Shown: positions 47,522-59,878 of the stretch, in pieces
Layout: every line of letters begins with the position of its first letter
Position numbering within the stretch: position 1 is the first letter of the stretch
Assembly: GCF_010389155.1 (NCBI RefSeq)
Contig: NC_057769.1
Span: forward strand, 14,384,735-14,448,734
Direction: 5' to 3'
DNA length: 64,000 nucleotides
Source of the DNA: Erigeron canadensis
Lineage: Eukaryota > Streptophyta > Magnoliopsida > Asterales > Asteraceae
Program-made: the position numbers and the translations under genes
The notes under the pieces: model-generated
Databases searched by the model: none
What the model saw: the letters and a program-made list of their open reading frames with translations, nothing else
What the model was told of the DNA's origin: nothing

Positions 47522-50500
47522 GTAATAACCATCTGTGTTTGGATACTCGATTCCGGGTGTTCGAAGCACATGACTGGAAATAAATCGTTGCTCAAGAATT
47601 TTGTTGAACGATTCATGGGAACTGTCCGCTTTGGAAACAACAATTTTGCTCCTATCTTAGGTTATGGAGACATTGAACGCAATGGAATTGTCATCAAGAA
47701 AGTTCACTATGTTGAAGGATTAAGTCATAACTTGTTCAGTGTTGGACAATTCTGTGACAATAATCTTCAAGTTCTTTTTCGACAATCTTTGTGTAAAGTC
47801 CAAACTCTAGATGAAGTTGACATTCTTTGCGGTCATCGTGATGATAACCTTTTTACCGTCAATCTCGATGATAACCAACCAACCGATAATATTTTACTCA
47901 TTTCAAAGGCTACATCGAAGAATTCTTGGTTATGGCATAGAAGACTTTCTCATCTAAATTTTCAAACTATCAATGCTTTGGTCAACAAGCATCTTGTTGA
48001 AGGCTTGCCTGACTATAAGTATGAAAGTGAACATGTTTGTCCTTCTTGTGTTGTTGGGAAGATTAAAAGAGCTTCTCATAAACCAAAGAAATCTCCAAAC
48101 TCATTAGCACCTCTTCATTTGCTTCACATGGATCTTTGTGAGCCGATGAAAGTACAAAGCCGAAATGGGAAGAAATACATCTTGGTTATTGTTGATGATT
48201 TTTCAAGATATACTTGGGTCAAGTTTCTTGCATCCAAAGATGAAACAACTCAGATTCTGATCGATTACATCACTTCTACTCAAGTAAATCTTCAACTTCT
48301 AGTTCGTTACATTCGTTCGGATAATGGAACTGAGTTCAAAAATGTCGTTTTTGATGAATTTTGCAAATCAAAAGGCATTACTCATCAATTCTCTGCGGTT
48401 CTCACTCCTCAACAAAATGGTGTCGTTGAAAGGAGAAATCGAACGCTAGTAGAAGCAGCAAGAACAATGCTTGCTTATTCCAAGTTGCCATCAAATATGT
48501 GGGCTGAAGCTGTTGACACTGCTTGTCACACTCAAAATCGGTCCATCATCAATCAGCGTTTCGAAAATACTCCTTATGAGGTTATTAACAAACGCAAACC
48601 CAACATCAACTATTTCCATATATTTGGGTGTGTTTGTTACACTTTGAATGATCGGGAGAACCTTGGAAAGTTCGAGAAGAAAGGTGATGAAGGTTACTTT
48701 GTTGGTTATTCCAAGACATCAATTGCCTACCGAATCTACAATCGCCGAACAAACACAATTCAAGAATCAATGAATGTTTGGTTTGATGAGATGTCAGGCA
48801 TGATCTTTGAACAAGAAAGTTTGCTACCAACAAGTAATGATTCAAGTACTTCAACAAGGACTTCTACCTTAGCATCTAAATTCAAGAAGTGATGAATTGG
48901 ATATTCTTTTTGAAGAATTCTATCATTCCAAACCGATTCATGATAAAGAACCTCAAGTCATTGTTGAACCAATTCCAACCAATGAACCAATTCAAAACAA
49001 CGATCCAGTTCCTGTCAACAATCATGAATCATCATCAAGCTCTTCAGAGCAAGGAGATTCTTCTTCTAGTAGTAGTTCTTCATCTACTTCTAATGATTCT
49101 TCTTCACCACCCTCTCCTGATAATTCTACTCAACAGAATGTTCAAAAACAACCTCTTCGATTTACTCAGACAACAAACCCAATGAACACTCCAAATGTGT
49201 ATGTGCCGCTTGACTTTGATCATCCAGGTTATGAGGAAAGAGTTCTACCGAGTTATGATTCCATCTCTCAACAAAACTCAATGTTTGATGATGATGTTGA
49301 TGTTCAACAACAAGATCATCTTCCTCATGATCACAAATGGGCAAGTATGCAGAAAGATCATCCTACTGATCAAATTATTGGATGTGAAGACTGCATTTCT
49401 GAATGGTGATCTAAAAGAAGAAGTTTACGTTGAACAACCAGAAGGTTTTGTTGATCTGAAAAGGCCAAACCATGTCTACAGGTTAGACAAGGCTCTTTAT
49501 GGTCTTAAGCAAGCACCCCGAGCATGGTATGATTCCTTAACTACTTTCTTACTAAGAGGTGGCATTACCAAAGGCACAATTGACCCTACCTTGTTTATTC
49601 GCAAACAAGGTAAGCATGTTCTACTTGTCCAAATATATATTGATGACATTATCTTTGGGTCAACCAGTCAAACATTTTGCCGAAACTTTTCATCTCTTAT
49701 GGTTAACCAATTTGAAATGAGCATGATTGGGGAAATGAACTATTTTCTAGGTCTTCAAATCAAACAATTACCAAATGGTATTTTTATATCACAAGGTAAA
49801 TACATAAATGATATGTTGAAAAAGTTTGATATGACTTCATGTTCAATTTCTACCCCAATGGCTGCTCGAACAAATATCAATGCTGATAAAAATGGGAAAC
49901 CATTTGACCAAAAGAGATATCGAAGTATGATTGGTTCATTGTTGTATCTCACAGCATCTCGCCCATATATAATGTTTGCGACATGTATGTGTGCTAGGTA
50001 TCAAGCTGCTCCAACTGATTTACATTATCAAGCTGTGAAACGAATTTTTCGTTATCTGAAGGGTACTCCCAATTTAGGTCTCTGGTATCCAAAGGATACT
50101 GGATTCAATCTAACTGCTTATTCAGATGCAAACCATGCAGGTTGTAAGCTTGATCGCAAAAGCACTTCCGGTACTTTACAATTTTTAGGTGATAAAATTG
50201 TGAGTTGGTCTTCCAAGAAACAGAATTGTGTATCACTATCAACGGCTGAAAGCTGAATATGTGGTTGCGGCTAGTTGTTGTGCTAAAGTTTTATAGATGA
50301 AGACTTAAGTAACTGATTATGGTCTGAAATATGATCATATACCTATCTATTGTGACTCTCAAAGTGCCATTGCTATTGCAGTCAACTCAGTAAACCACTC
50401 TCGCTCAAAGCATACTGATGTTAGATATCATTTTCTCAAAGATCATATTGAGAAAGGTGACATCGAACTCTACTTTGTGGGAACTGACTATCAACTTGCA

Positions 50501-50581
50501 AATTTGTTCACAAAACCATTGGATGAAAAGAGGTTTAACTTTCTTATCTCCAAGCTTGGTATGTTAAATCTTGAACCTTAA
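47522..50581 (+). pseudogene. pol: Cop2 pol with internal RT deletion
   Basis: Protease DSGCSKHMTG near 47550, GAG-pre-integrase WHRRLSHLNF near 47935, integrase with RSDNGTEFKN near 48315 and QQNGVVERRNRT near 48410. A frameshift occurs near 48885. At about 49382 the sequence jumps to the RT stretch after DVKTAFLNG. By comparison with Cop1 (5770-6156), about 390 bp, the first third of RT, is missing. YIDD at 49636-49647 survives. RNase H is broken by a 1-base insertion near 50249, then TAG and TAA near 50294-50306. The C-terminus ends at TAA 50579. Despite this the LTRs are young, so the break may have preceded insertion. Confidence 0.88.
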
Positions 50582-51861
50582 ATTATTTTCTTTTGAAGAA
50601 ATTCTTGACACATTCTCGAGAACCAAATACAAAAATATATAATTTTCAAAAAGAACAAAAAGATTTTCTTTCTTTCTTTTATCTGTTTATTTCATGTGGC
50701 TTGCATATACTCTGTATGCAACCCGTTTTTATCGTCTTATTTATTTTCAAATGGCTTATACATACTCAGTGTATAACCCGTTCTTAACTGATTTTATTTT
50801 TTTCAAACATACTTTGTTGTTATACATATAGATTGATATAAGATAACAAGGAATCAAACGCCTTTGTGTACTTCCGAGTGGTCTTATATGAATATATGTG
50901 TGTAATAGCAATTGATTACTTCCGAGAGTTTGAAAAATCTCAATTGTTGATATGAGAAGCAAAGGATTGACCGTCTTTGTGTACTCCCAAGTTGTCTCAT
51001 CTTGAACAATTGATTGAGTTAAAGTTTGCTTAAATGTTTTATTGCATCCAACCTGTTGATGTAAGATGCGACGGATTGAACGCCTTTATGTACTCCAAAG
51101 CAGTCTTACTATGAACATTGTTGTTTGAAACAAAACTTTGTGTTTCTAGTTTGAAATTATTTGTTCACATAAGACTCTCAAGTTTTCCAAAAATATTAAA
51201 ACAAAGACTTTACTCATTATGGTTTCACAAAAACCAATTTTTGCTCCACCTATTCTATGGAAAACATTTTGATCTATTCTTGCATAGATTAAGGAGGAGT
51301 TTGTGCTTTCAAAAATCTTTCAAAACTTCAAATGTGTTTCAAATCTTTTCGTACACACATTTGATGTTTTTTTTTTCAACTGCTTTTTCCAATCAAAAGA
51401 TGTTCGGTGATTAGTTTGCACATGAGCGTTTAGGATTCTCAAATATTCACTTCATGAACTTCGTCATCGCCGATGATTTCTAACCCCGGAGTATCCACTT
51501 CTTTCATTAGAATGTGAGGGTATTCTGAGTGATGATGGTTTCGTGCAAATAGGATGGAGGGAGCAAAGTCGAAAAGTGAGAAGTTAAGGTGAAATGTTGA
51601 GAAAAAAAGGGTTAAAAGAACTGATACCCTTCCCTAAATTCTCAAATCGCCGGGTAAAACACATTTCTATCGGATGTCATTTGTTAATATCTCGATATTG
51701 AAAAAGTCTTCATGGACCCAGTGAAGCGATGCACATCTTTACCTAACCACTCAAGTGTTTCTTAACAAATACTTGTTTTATTTCTCACGGAGATTTTTCA
51801 CATTTCTATTGACTCTTCATTTGAAAGATATTGATATTGAAAAAGGGTGACACTCTGCTCT
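50582..51861 (+). repeat. Cop2 3' region with degenerate tandem repeats
   Basis: No coding sequence. A unit with GACGGATTGAACGCCTTTAT or similar, then GTACTCC, occurs near 50833, 50949 and 51058 (about 110-bp period). Confidence 0.7.
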
Positions 51862-54130
51862 TGTAACAATTGTGATTCTTGACTCTTTGACTATGTGTAA
51901 ATTTGACTAAGTATTAGTTAATCAATATATGTTCTAGTGCAATATGAGGTCCAATTGGGTGCCATGTGTTCATATGGGTCAACTTATTGTTCGATTCGAG
52001 AGTTATGTACTAGTCGAGGTCATTAGTTGGTGCTAATCGATTTCATTTAGATAACCTTTAAGTTTAACTAGTAAATGAATATGGATCCTATCCATAGGTT
52101 GTACCCAACCCATGACCCGTCCAAGATAACCCAACCCTATCCCCACCCATTCATCTCTTCATCCATTCATTCATTTCTCTCCCACCTCACTAAATACACT
52201 CAAACTCACTCCCTCTCTAATTTAATTCACCATCTATGGTTGTTCAAGGCAATTTAATGTAAGAATAATTTACTTCTTCTTCATCTAAACATTATATCAA
52301 AAATTTAAAGTTTCAAAGTGCAAGACTAAGTTTCAATTAGGTCAAATTCGGATTTGAGCTATTGTAGAGGTTTTGGTAAGTGAAACTCATCTCATAATCA
52401 TCATTTTATGTTTATTAACTTGTCTCTAGTTGATTTCTAGTAAATTTGGGTCTCAAATTGAGCCAAGGGTCGAATTAGGGTTTGTAATGGGTTAAAACTA
52501 ATTTGGAACTAGATTTGATGTTTTGAAATGAAATCTTGGAATGGGTTGTGTTCATTTGAGTTTGTTTATGTCCAAATGTGTGGATTCAAGCTTGAAATCG
52601 AGTCCTAGATCCTCCTTAGTCGACTATGAGGTCTAAATGGGTGTTTTGGGGGTGTTTGGCTCGTAAATCTGATGCTGGTGCTGATCCAGGTTGACTGCGA
52701 CGCAGTTTAATGAAGCTGCGAAGCAGCAGAATCCTAGACATCAAGACTGCGACGCAGTCCACTTGATGCGACGCAGTGGGCCCAGTTTCACCTAGTTGAT
52801 TCCTAGCTTCCTTTCTAATGTCCTAGGATCGTCCCGACCTTTCCGGAATGTACTCTTAAGACTTTATTGGTGCCCTGTACATCACAAACGATTCATTCAA
52901 AGTCGAGCGTCATTTTTGGAATCTAATTCGAGGCATTAACATAAACTACATAAACGTATAACTTTTGTTTGAGGACAAGGCAACCTTGGGATGACTTCAA
53001 CTTGATTCTAAACTATTATATAACCCCCCTAGTGACCTTGTCGAGTCCCGAGAGCCTTTCCAAGCCATGAGACCTAGCTAAGAACCTAGTTAAAGCTTCG
53101 TTTTGGCTAATAATGCATATATTGAATACGTTCTTAGGTTGTGGGTGCGTGGAGCAAGTTGATCACTCATAATCTCATCTTAACTTGATATTAGCCTCTT
53201 TTTCCGAGCTAGGTGAGTTTTCGTAGCTTTCCCTTACTCTTTTACGAGTCGGGCTGAAAAGTGTACTTCGTGTATGATGACATTTGTGATGTACATGTTG
53301 TGTGATGGTTTTGTAGACATGCAAATATGTGATTCGTTGTATGGTTACTTGTGTATGTATGATGAGTTTGTTTAGGATAGTTGGGTATATATGAAGGATG
53401 ATAATGCCTTTGAAAGGTTGGAGATGTGGTGGGAAGGCTGCGGGTGACCCTATATATAAACATCAAGGGCCTTTCAAAAGTAGTATCATATGAAGTATAT
53501 ACACACGGCGTTTGGTTATGTGTGGACAATGATGGTCATGGATGATCAATTTATGTGCAATGAATACAAGGAGGGGCATGATGACAATACAAACGGGCAT
53601 TTTAGTGCTTGATGACATTAAACGGGTACGATACGTACTTGATGACAATTATGGATGACATGAGAACAATTGAGGGACATTGTGTGCAAGTGTTTGATCA
53701 TTAGTCACGTTAGATACTTAATTGAAGTCTAAATTCTTGTTCTTTATGTTTGTTTATGTGATGGGTAGCATTGGTACCTGTTCTTGTTCCTTCATTCCTA
53801 CGAACTCACCAACCTAGTGTTGACATTGTTTAGTACACTTTTCAGGTAACCAAGAGAATCTAGGAGCTTGATTTCATTGCTAGGAGTTGGACTATGACCA
53901 TGGATCCGTGATTCATTACCCGTTGATGGGACCTCGCTTAGGATCATGAGCCATCTTTTGATATTGTTTTGTAAACTCTTGATGGTTGTATGCTCCTTAT
54001 GCTTTTGTGACATTGAAAACTAATTGTTGGGTTCACGGAATCCTTTTATATTCATATAGTCTCGTTCTACGATAATTCCATCTTGTGTCATGCTTTTCAG
54101 TGCACTTCGAGCCTAGCTCGGGGTGTTACA
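51862..54130 (+). mobile_element. Solo Gypsy-type LTR nested in Cop2
   Basis: Begins TGTAACA and ends TGTTACA (inverted ends). It is 2269 bp, flanked by GCTCT (51857-51861) and GCTCC (54131-54135), a 4-of-5 match as for a decayed target duplication. It has no PBS, PPT or internal genes, so a solo LTR. It carries a CTGCGACGCAG palindrome cluster at 52694-52777. Being nested in a young element it is itself young, unless captured earlier in the lineage. Confidence 0.65.
52694..52777 (+). promoter_or_regulatory. CTGCG-A-CGCAG palindrome cluster in the solo LTR
   Basis: ACTGCGACGCAGT at 52694-52706 and 52746-52758, GCTGCGAAGCAGC at 52715-52727, and ATGCGACGCAGT at 52766-52777. Confidence 0.75.
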
Positions 54131-55709
54131 GCTCCGGTCCCCGACTTCATTTGATCACTTTGTGTCTAGAGCTATCTTGTTTGATCATTCATTTGATCAT
54201 TATTCATTTTTTTAGGACACATTCGAGTCATATCTTTGTGATATTATTGCTTATCTTTGTGATATAGCCGGAACATTTGTAGTGATATCTTGATTGATAT
54301 TTCACGATAATCAAATGGAAATCCTACCAATACTAACATCTTTGCCAACGTTGAACGTAGGTCTCATAATTACATTTATGTGGTTATTGAGTTAACGAGA
54401 AGTCTAACTGTGACCTCGAATATTTCCTAACAAGTCTTTAAGGATAATAGATTATGGTTATCGAACGCTTCGGTGACACTGACCATGATTTTATATTCTT
54501 TGAAGCAATCTCGTGGTTGAAAAGCCACAAGACCGAACTATGTTAGAGTCTTGCTTTGTGCATATCTCAATGACACGTAGGAAATCCGAAAATGTTATAC
54601 ATTTATATTGGTCATTTCATTAATCCTTTCGATTTTTGAACATGTTAACGGATCATTCCTATCCGGTTTAGTTTCTCAATGTACACAAAATATAGTTTTA
54701 GATCATGCTATTTTTTTTATCATTATATCAATCAATGTTTGCATAATGACATTGGTTCCCAACTTTGTAATTATGAGGGGGAGAAAATATTACGATTGAT
54801 TAAGGAAGAAATAAGAATGATTGATAAGGATAGCAAGGAGAAAAGTGTGCGTTGAAGAAAAGTGAATTGTTCGTGGCAGCAGTGGAGAAGCAACGACATT
54901 CACTTTTTGCACTATAAATGGTTTTAGTACAAGATCAAAAGTGTTTGTTTGTTTCAAAAGTCAATTGAGCTCAGATTTTCACTAGATCTTAGTTGATTGA
55001 GATCTTGACTTATGTTTCAAAGATAAGAATGAGACCGAAGATGAAAGGATATCCACTCAAGATATTACAAGAGTCCAAAGATGCTCCAAAAATGTTTATA
55101 TTCATGAATTAAGGGGAGCATGATTACTTCATAAGACACTTATCCAAACGACATTCATATGTTTACTCTCCAAAGTATTCAAGTTGTAGTGACAAAGTTC
55201 GAAGCTTAAAAAGTTGAAAGATTGATTAGAAGATTCAAATCAAAGAATGTAAAGTTTCAAAAGAGTCTTCATCAACATACTTCATTCAAGATATTCAAGT
55301 CATTCAACAACATGTTATCAAGAAGCTACAATTAATATATCAAGGGGGAGTACATATTCATTCAAAGAAGTTGTATTTCACTCAAGAATTGAAGATTGAT
55401 GAATCAAAGCCAAATTCATACCTTCAGCACCTCAAAAGACAACTCTGATTCATGATTCAACAATCTCCAAAGATTCAAGACACACACGCACTCTTCATTC
55501 TCTGTTCAAAAATAACATTGAGAATCAACACATGATTTAACTTCAAGAAGTCCAAGACCAAGAATGAAACAAGTTCTCCAAAGACAATGAGAAAGCTTTG
55601 AAGACTTGATTCATCACACCAATTGTCTGCTCCATCGGGCTCATCAAATTCATTCCTACAAGACAACATAACACGTACTTCATTCATAATATATCACTAA
55701 GGGGGAGAA
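54131..55709 (+). other. Cop2 3' region with repeated PPT-like tracts
   Basis: No gene. GAGGGGGAGA at about 54775, CAAGGGGGAGT at about 55343 and AAGGGGGAGA at about 55699. Only the last lies against the LTR and should be the functional PPT. Several PPT copies before the 3' LTR are a known Sirevirus trait. Confidence 0.65.
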
Positions 55710-56021
55710 TGTTGGAAATTCAAAAATAGTGATAAATTGTAATTTAAATTAGTGGACTTACTTGTAGTTAGGTCATAAGTGAATGATTACTAAGGTTGAG
55801 GGGCTAATTGTGATAATTAGCATATTTGTGTATTTAGGTATAAATACCCTCATACCTTAGATAATCACAACCTTTTCCCATTCCATTTTCACATTTAATC
55901 AAATCAGACTTTCAACATACACACTTTCTCTCTCAACACACACACTTACACCAAGAACACACACACTACACAAATCCACCATTGTTAAGCTCGAATTCAG
56001 GCGAGAAATCGTGTTATGACA
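55710..56021 (+). repeat. Cop2 3' LTR
   Basis: 312 bp, TGTTGGAAATTC..TTATGACA, four substitutions from the 5' LTR, followed by CAATT. Confidence 0.95.
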
Positions 56022-56026
56022 CAATT

Positions 56027-56461
56027 GTCTTTTGTTAAAAGTTCTTACACGCATGTAAAGTTGGTTGGTTAAAAAGATGACAAGTCACTATCAATGTGAC
56101 TTTATCCTTGTACTTTAACCAATGCATTTATGGAATTAAAGTTGTTTCCTTAAATGCATGTAACCATATTTGTATGGCAAAAAGAGTTTAATATTAATTC
56201 TTTTTTCCTATAAATACCAAGTCATTTCCCTCGTCCAAAATACACTTTTGCGATTTGGTGCATTTGTCTAAATACTCTCGATGTTAACAGTTATACTTCA
56301 CAACTTTAAGTATTTTGATCAAAGGAGTTTATTTAGTAAATATAGATCACGTGTAATTCATAGGTTATTTAGATACTTACTTTTGTATTATCTAAGTTCC
56401 GCAACAACCTTGTATTTTATTTAACATCAATGAATAAAATACACTTGAAAATTATATTGTC
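56027..56461. other. Continuation of the pre-Cop2 locus; LTR-like but unassigned
   Basis: Before Cop2 insertion this joined 41964-42114. A CCTATAAATACC TATA context at about 56207 and a TTCCGCAACAACC segment suggest an old LTR, but I cannot find its ends. Near 56458 it meets the gag fragment, with short TTTAAATACTTGTTTATT-like repeats at the border. Confidence 0.35.
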
Positions 56462-57059
56462 TCACCATTTAAATACTTGTTTATTTATTTTATTTAACAT
56501 TAATAAATAAAATATTTGTTTAAATAGCTTGTGCATCTCAGAACCAAGCTCCCCATCCTGCAAAACAGAGTTAGTGAGATATGAAACATCATCAACAATA
56601 TCTCTTTCCTCTTCTGAACATGTAGTATTAACTTCCAAATCTGCCACATCTTCTTCATTTTCATCCTTAATCGGTGACAACTCGTGCGGTTCAAAATCTG
56701 ACATTTGATGACTTTTCCATATTTCACTCTCTTCCGAATCCTCATAATCTCGCCATATTGCCTTAATTTTGGGCAAAGTCACCCATTCATCCGGTTGAGC
56801 GTGTTCTTCCATGTAGTCAAATATTTCATCCAGATTCATCGAGACAAATTCGTCACCAAGTATATCCCTTGTTTCGTCGTCCAACCCTTGACAATATAAC
56901 GAAACAAGTTGACGAATGGTAAGTGCATACATTCCAAAGTTTTCAACCATTCGTCTTATCCTTAACCAAGCTTCCTCATATGTTTCATCACTAACTGTTT
57001 AAAGCTCCAAAGCTCGTCCGAATATTCTTCCTGCGGATACATAGTATTGATATGTCATT
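56462..57059 (-). pseudogene. gag: Gypsy-type gag fragment, minus strand
   Basis: The longest frame is 162 codons from 56950 down. Upstream coding (YEEAWLRIRRM) continues to about 57059 with one TAA near 57000. AWLRIRRMVENFG and LVSLYCQGLDDETRD match the retrotransposon gag core of Gypsy elements of the Athila/Tat kind. The C-terminus is acidic and then runs into AT-rich sequence at about 56500, so the rest of the element is lost. It follows the PBS at 57270-57286 in proper order. Confidence 0.65.
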
Positions 57060-57293
57060 GGTGATGCTAATCCTTCAAAACAACATTAGCACAACCCGTG
57101 AAAAGCACCGATGGAAGAAAAAGGAAACTATTCTGATAGAAACTAAATTAAACTAAATAAAAATATATCACTAAATTACGCTAACCTAATAAAGACAAGT
57201 AACTTCCTTGTAAATAAATACAAGAAAGGATCGACCTACAAAATCTCAAACTACAATCCTAAAAACAATCCCCGACAGCGGCGCCAAAAACTT
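57060..57293 (-). other. Minus-strand Gypsy leader with tRNA-Asp-type PBS
   Basis: On the minus strand TGGCGCCGCTGTCGGGG (57270-57286) starts 7 bases inside the LTR end. It is close to the tRNA-Asp-type PBS seen in many plant Gypsy elements. Confidence 0.7.
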
Positions 57294-58748
57294 TGATGTG
57301 TGAAATCTAGTTTTAAAATTTATAAACAAGAAATACCGATTAACCGACTACTACACACTCTCGGGCAGTGTACCCGTTTGTTTGCAATATAGTTCAAAGG
57401 TAAGTCCAGGTTGAACCACAGGGAATGTATAAGAAATAAGTGAGTTTTAAGTAGTTCAAAATGCTTATAGGTTTTATAACCCTCGTTAGTTGATTTTTAA
57501 AAGGAAACTAAAATGAAAACTAAATAAACTTTAGAAGATTTATTAGAAACAACAATATTAAAAGGTCATCTACTTCGACTCCATGATATACCAAATTCAG
57601 GTTGCACTTTAATTGAAAGACCAATTCAAATATGATGACTTATAATCGAGAATCAAACAAAGACTCACTCCGTACCCGTCAAGTTTGTTACTTTATCTAA
57701 TCCCCTTAATCAACTAGATCCATTACTTAAGACCGGTACCCTGAGACGCCTCTTATAACTTCTCTACTTAACTAATTGTTTTGATTATTAAGATAACAAT
57801 TATGCCTATTGATTATACCTAACCATTAACCCGTTAATTCTTATTACTGATTGATTTCTTTTTACCGTACCCGTCATAAAAGCAATTACTTATACCTAAG
57901 CAATTGAAATATCTCTTACCCAACCCATGTTACCACTGAGATTTTAGCAAGATCTACCCGAAATTAAAAGATAAACGGTAAAGAATTAATAAGCTAAGAT
58001 CACGACATAACGTTAAATCAAATCGTCTTGAATGTTATAAATCATGCAGGCATCATTCAATAATATCACTTCATCTCAGTAGATGATGAAATATTTAGCT
58101 ACTCATAGTAAAAAACAGAACACAAAAAGTAATTGAAAAGAGAAACATAGTGTACCAATGTGTTTGATCTAACTAGAAAGCAAAGAAAACGTAATCGAAA
58201 GTCTTGGATCTCACAAACAACTCCTTAGCCTTTGAGGACGTGAAAGTTGTTGCAAAACCCTCTAAAATAACCCTATTTTCGTAAAAATGTGATAAGATGT
58301 TGAATGGTGGGGTTTTGGTCTTCTATTTATAGGGTTTAGGAAAGTTCCAAATCTACCGACTTAACATGCGCCGCATGGAATATCCATGCGCCACATAGAT
58401 TAAGTTTACTGAATTTTGGGTGCCCGATATGCGCCGCATGGTTCTCCCATGCGCCGCATAGAACTGTCCAGTAGCTTCTGTCTCGAATTCTCTCATTTTG
58501 TGCGTCGCATATGGCTTCAGAAATCACCAAATTTGTATTTTTCACTCGTTCTTCGCACGAACTCATCCTCGAACCTTCTATATGAATCCAGAAGTCGTCT
58601 AAAACCCATTTCTAACCAATATGCACTCCTGGAACCTGAAATCATACAAACACTGTGAAAGTATCGAATGTTGGTGCATTTAACTCATAATTAACTCTAA
58701 AAATGGATTATTCGCGATGTGGAAATATGTATAATCATGAACACATCA
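57294..58748 (-). repeat. 5' LTR of the minus-strand Gypsy element
   Basis: 1455 bp. On the minus strand it starts TGATGTGTTCATG and ends ACACATCA, 8-bp inverted ends, next to the PBS. CTATAAATAG on the minus strand (about 58320-58330) is a TATA box. A palindrome cluster lies just upstream of it at 58365-58513. Confidence 0.8.
58365..58513. promoter_or_regulatory. ATGCG-C-CGCAT palindrome cluster upstream of the LTR TATA
   Basis: CATGCGCCGCATG at 58365-58377, ATGCGCCGCAT at about 58429 and 58449, a decayed copy (CATGCGCCACATA) at 58385 and TGCGTCGCA at 58501-58509. The copy at about 58429 is preceded by GCCCGATATG. The cluster begins about 40 bp upstream of the TATA in the LTR's own orientation. 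Confidence 0.75.
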
Positions 58749-59254
58749 GTAAGATTTTTTTAGGGATTAGATCTGATTTCTCAGCTGTATGGTCGTGCAT
58801 AGGGTCCTATATGTAGTGGAACAACTATCAAAACTTTACATCTAGGCCCTTGCACTTCATTACAACTCGTTTCGTCACTTAATAGCTAGTTATACTATTA
58901 CATTTGAAACCAGGAAAAAAATAAAAAATTGAAAAGTACCATATAAATCATTATAGAAAATAAAAGACAAATGAATGCATATATCATATAAACTTTGTAT
59001 AACAAGTTGTAAATCAACCAATAAAACGACTGAAAGAACAAATACTTTAGCTAAAAGTATAAGGCAAAAGTAAAAACGAAAAAGAAATACAAGCTCACGC
59101 CCTTTTGTAAATTTTGGTGACAGATAGAAAATAGTCCAATACCAATCTGACACAAATACTATATAGTATAACGCCTTTTAGAAAAAATGGACCTGAGCAG
59201 CAGCTCGTTGGACACTCAAATAGCATCTAACGATCGTTAACACTCGATACAAAA
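58749..59254. other. Intergenic, nothing recognised
   Basis: AT-rich. The 87-codon minus frame at 58890-59153 is hydrophobic by composition only. Confidence 0.5.
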
Positions 59255-59495
59255 AGGGACCTAATTTCCTATTAGAGAAAAGACTTGATTTGTTTTTTTT
59301 TGTTTTTACCTGATTTGTAACCGTTATTGTAACTCCCATTTAGCACCCAAACAAAATTTAATGACCATTAGTGCTCGTACTATTGCAAGAGTATTAAACG
59401 AGAGGGACTATTTTCACTAAAAAAGGACCTAACTTCCTGTTAGAGAAAAGGACTTGATTTGCAGCCGTTATTGTAACTCCCATTTAACATTATAC
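59255..59495. repeat. ~170-bp spaced direct repeat
   Basis: GGGACCTAATTTCCTATTAG, then GACTTGATTT and CCGTTATTGTAACTCCCATT, recur at about 59265-59345 and 59426-59490. Confidence 0.75.
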
Positions 59496-59878
59496 TATTT
59501 TCACCAAAAAGGGCACACAACTTTGCAAGACATGAGGATAGAACTCTTAACTTATGTCTCCAAATATAAGGGTGTTTTACCACTTATGGAACCTTCTTGG
59601 TATTCAATTTTTATTTTTGGATATTTTGTGTTTGTGTTGGTTAGACGGTTTTTCGGTAGGATATATAGTTTGCTTTTCCTTAAACTAGATGGCTAGACGA
59701 GTACCCGTGCAATGCAGTAGCAATGATGGTGGATGACGGCCTCATGGTTATTAATGTAAATGTAATTGATTTAAATAGGGTGGTGTAGTTATTTTAAGAG
59801 TTGCGGGATAATTGTTGTAAGTAATTTCATTAGGAGTATCATAGCCTTATAGTTATATTAGGTGGGGATATATAATTA
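59496..59878. other. Intergenic, nothing definite
   Basis: The 80-codon frame ending at 59696 has no recognisable product. ACCCGTGCAATGCA at about 59702 recalls a Helitron-type end but the hairpin is incomplete. Confidence 0.4.

Larger units (their letters stand above)
42115..56021 (+). mobile_element. Cop2: young Ty1/copia retrotransposon (SIRE-like) with full ends, internally defective
   Basis: 312-bp LTRs at both ends, TG..CA, flanked by the perfect 5-bp duplication CAATT (42110-42114 and 56022-56026). The LTRs differ at four positions, about 98.7% identical, so insertion is more recent than Cop1. It holds leader hairpins, a long gag with coiled-coil and TQT repeats, pol lacking part of RT, a 5-kb 3' region with several PPT-like tracts, and a nested solo LTR. 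Gag TQT motifs, coiled-coil and multiple PPTs favour the SIRE lineage. Confidence 0.93.

Noticed and set aside
59690..59720. Helitron-like terminus (ACCCGTGCAATGCA near CTAG)
   Set aside because: The terminal hairpin is incomplete and no matching second end was found.
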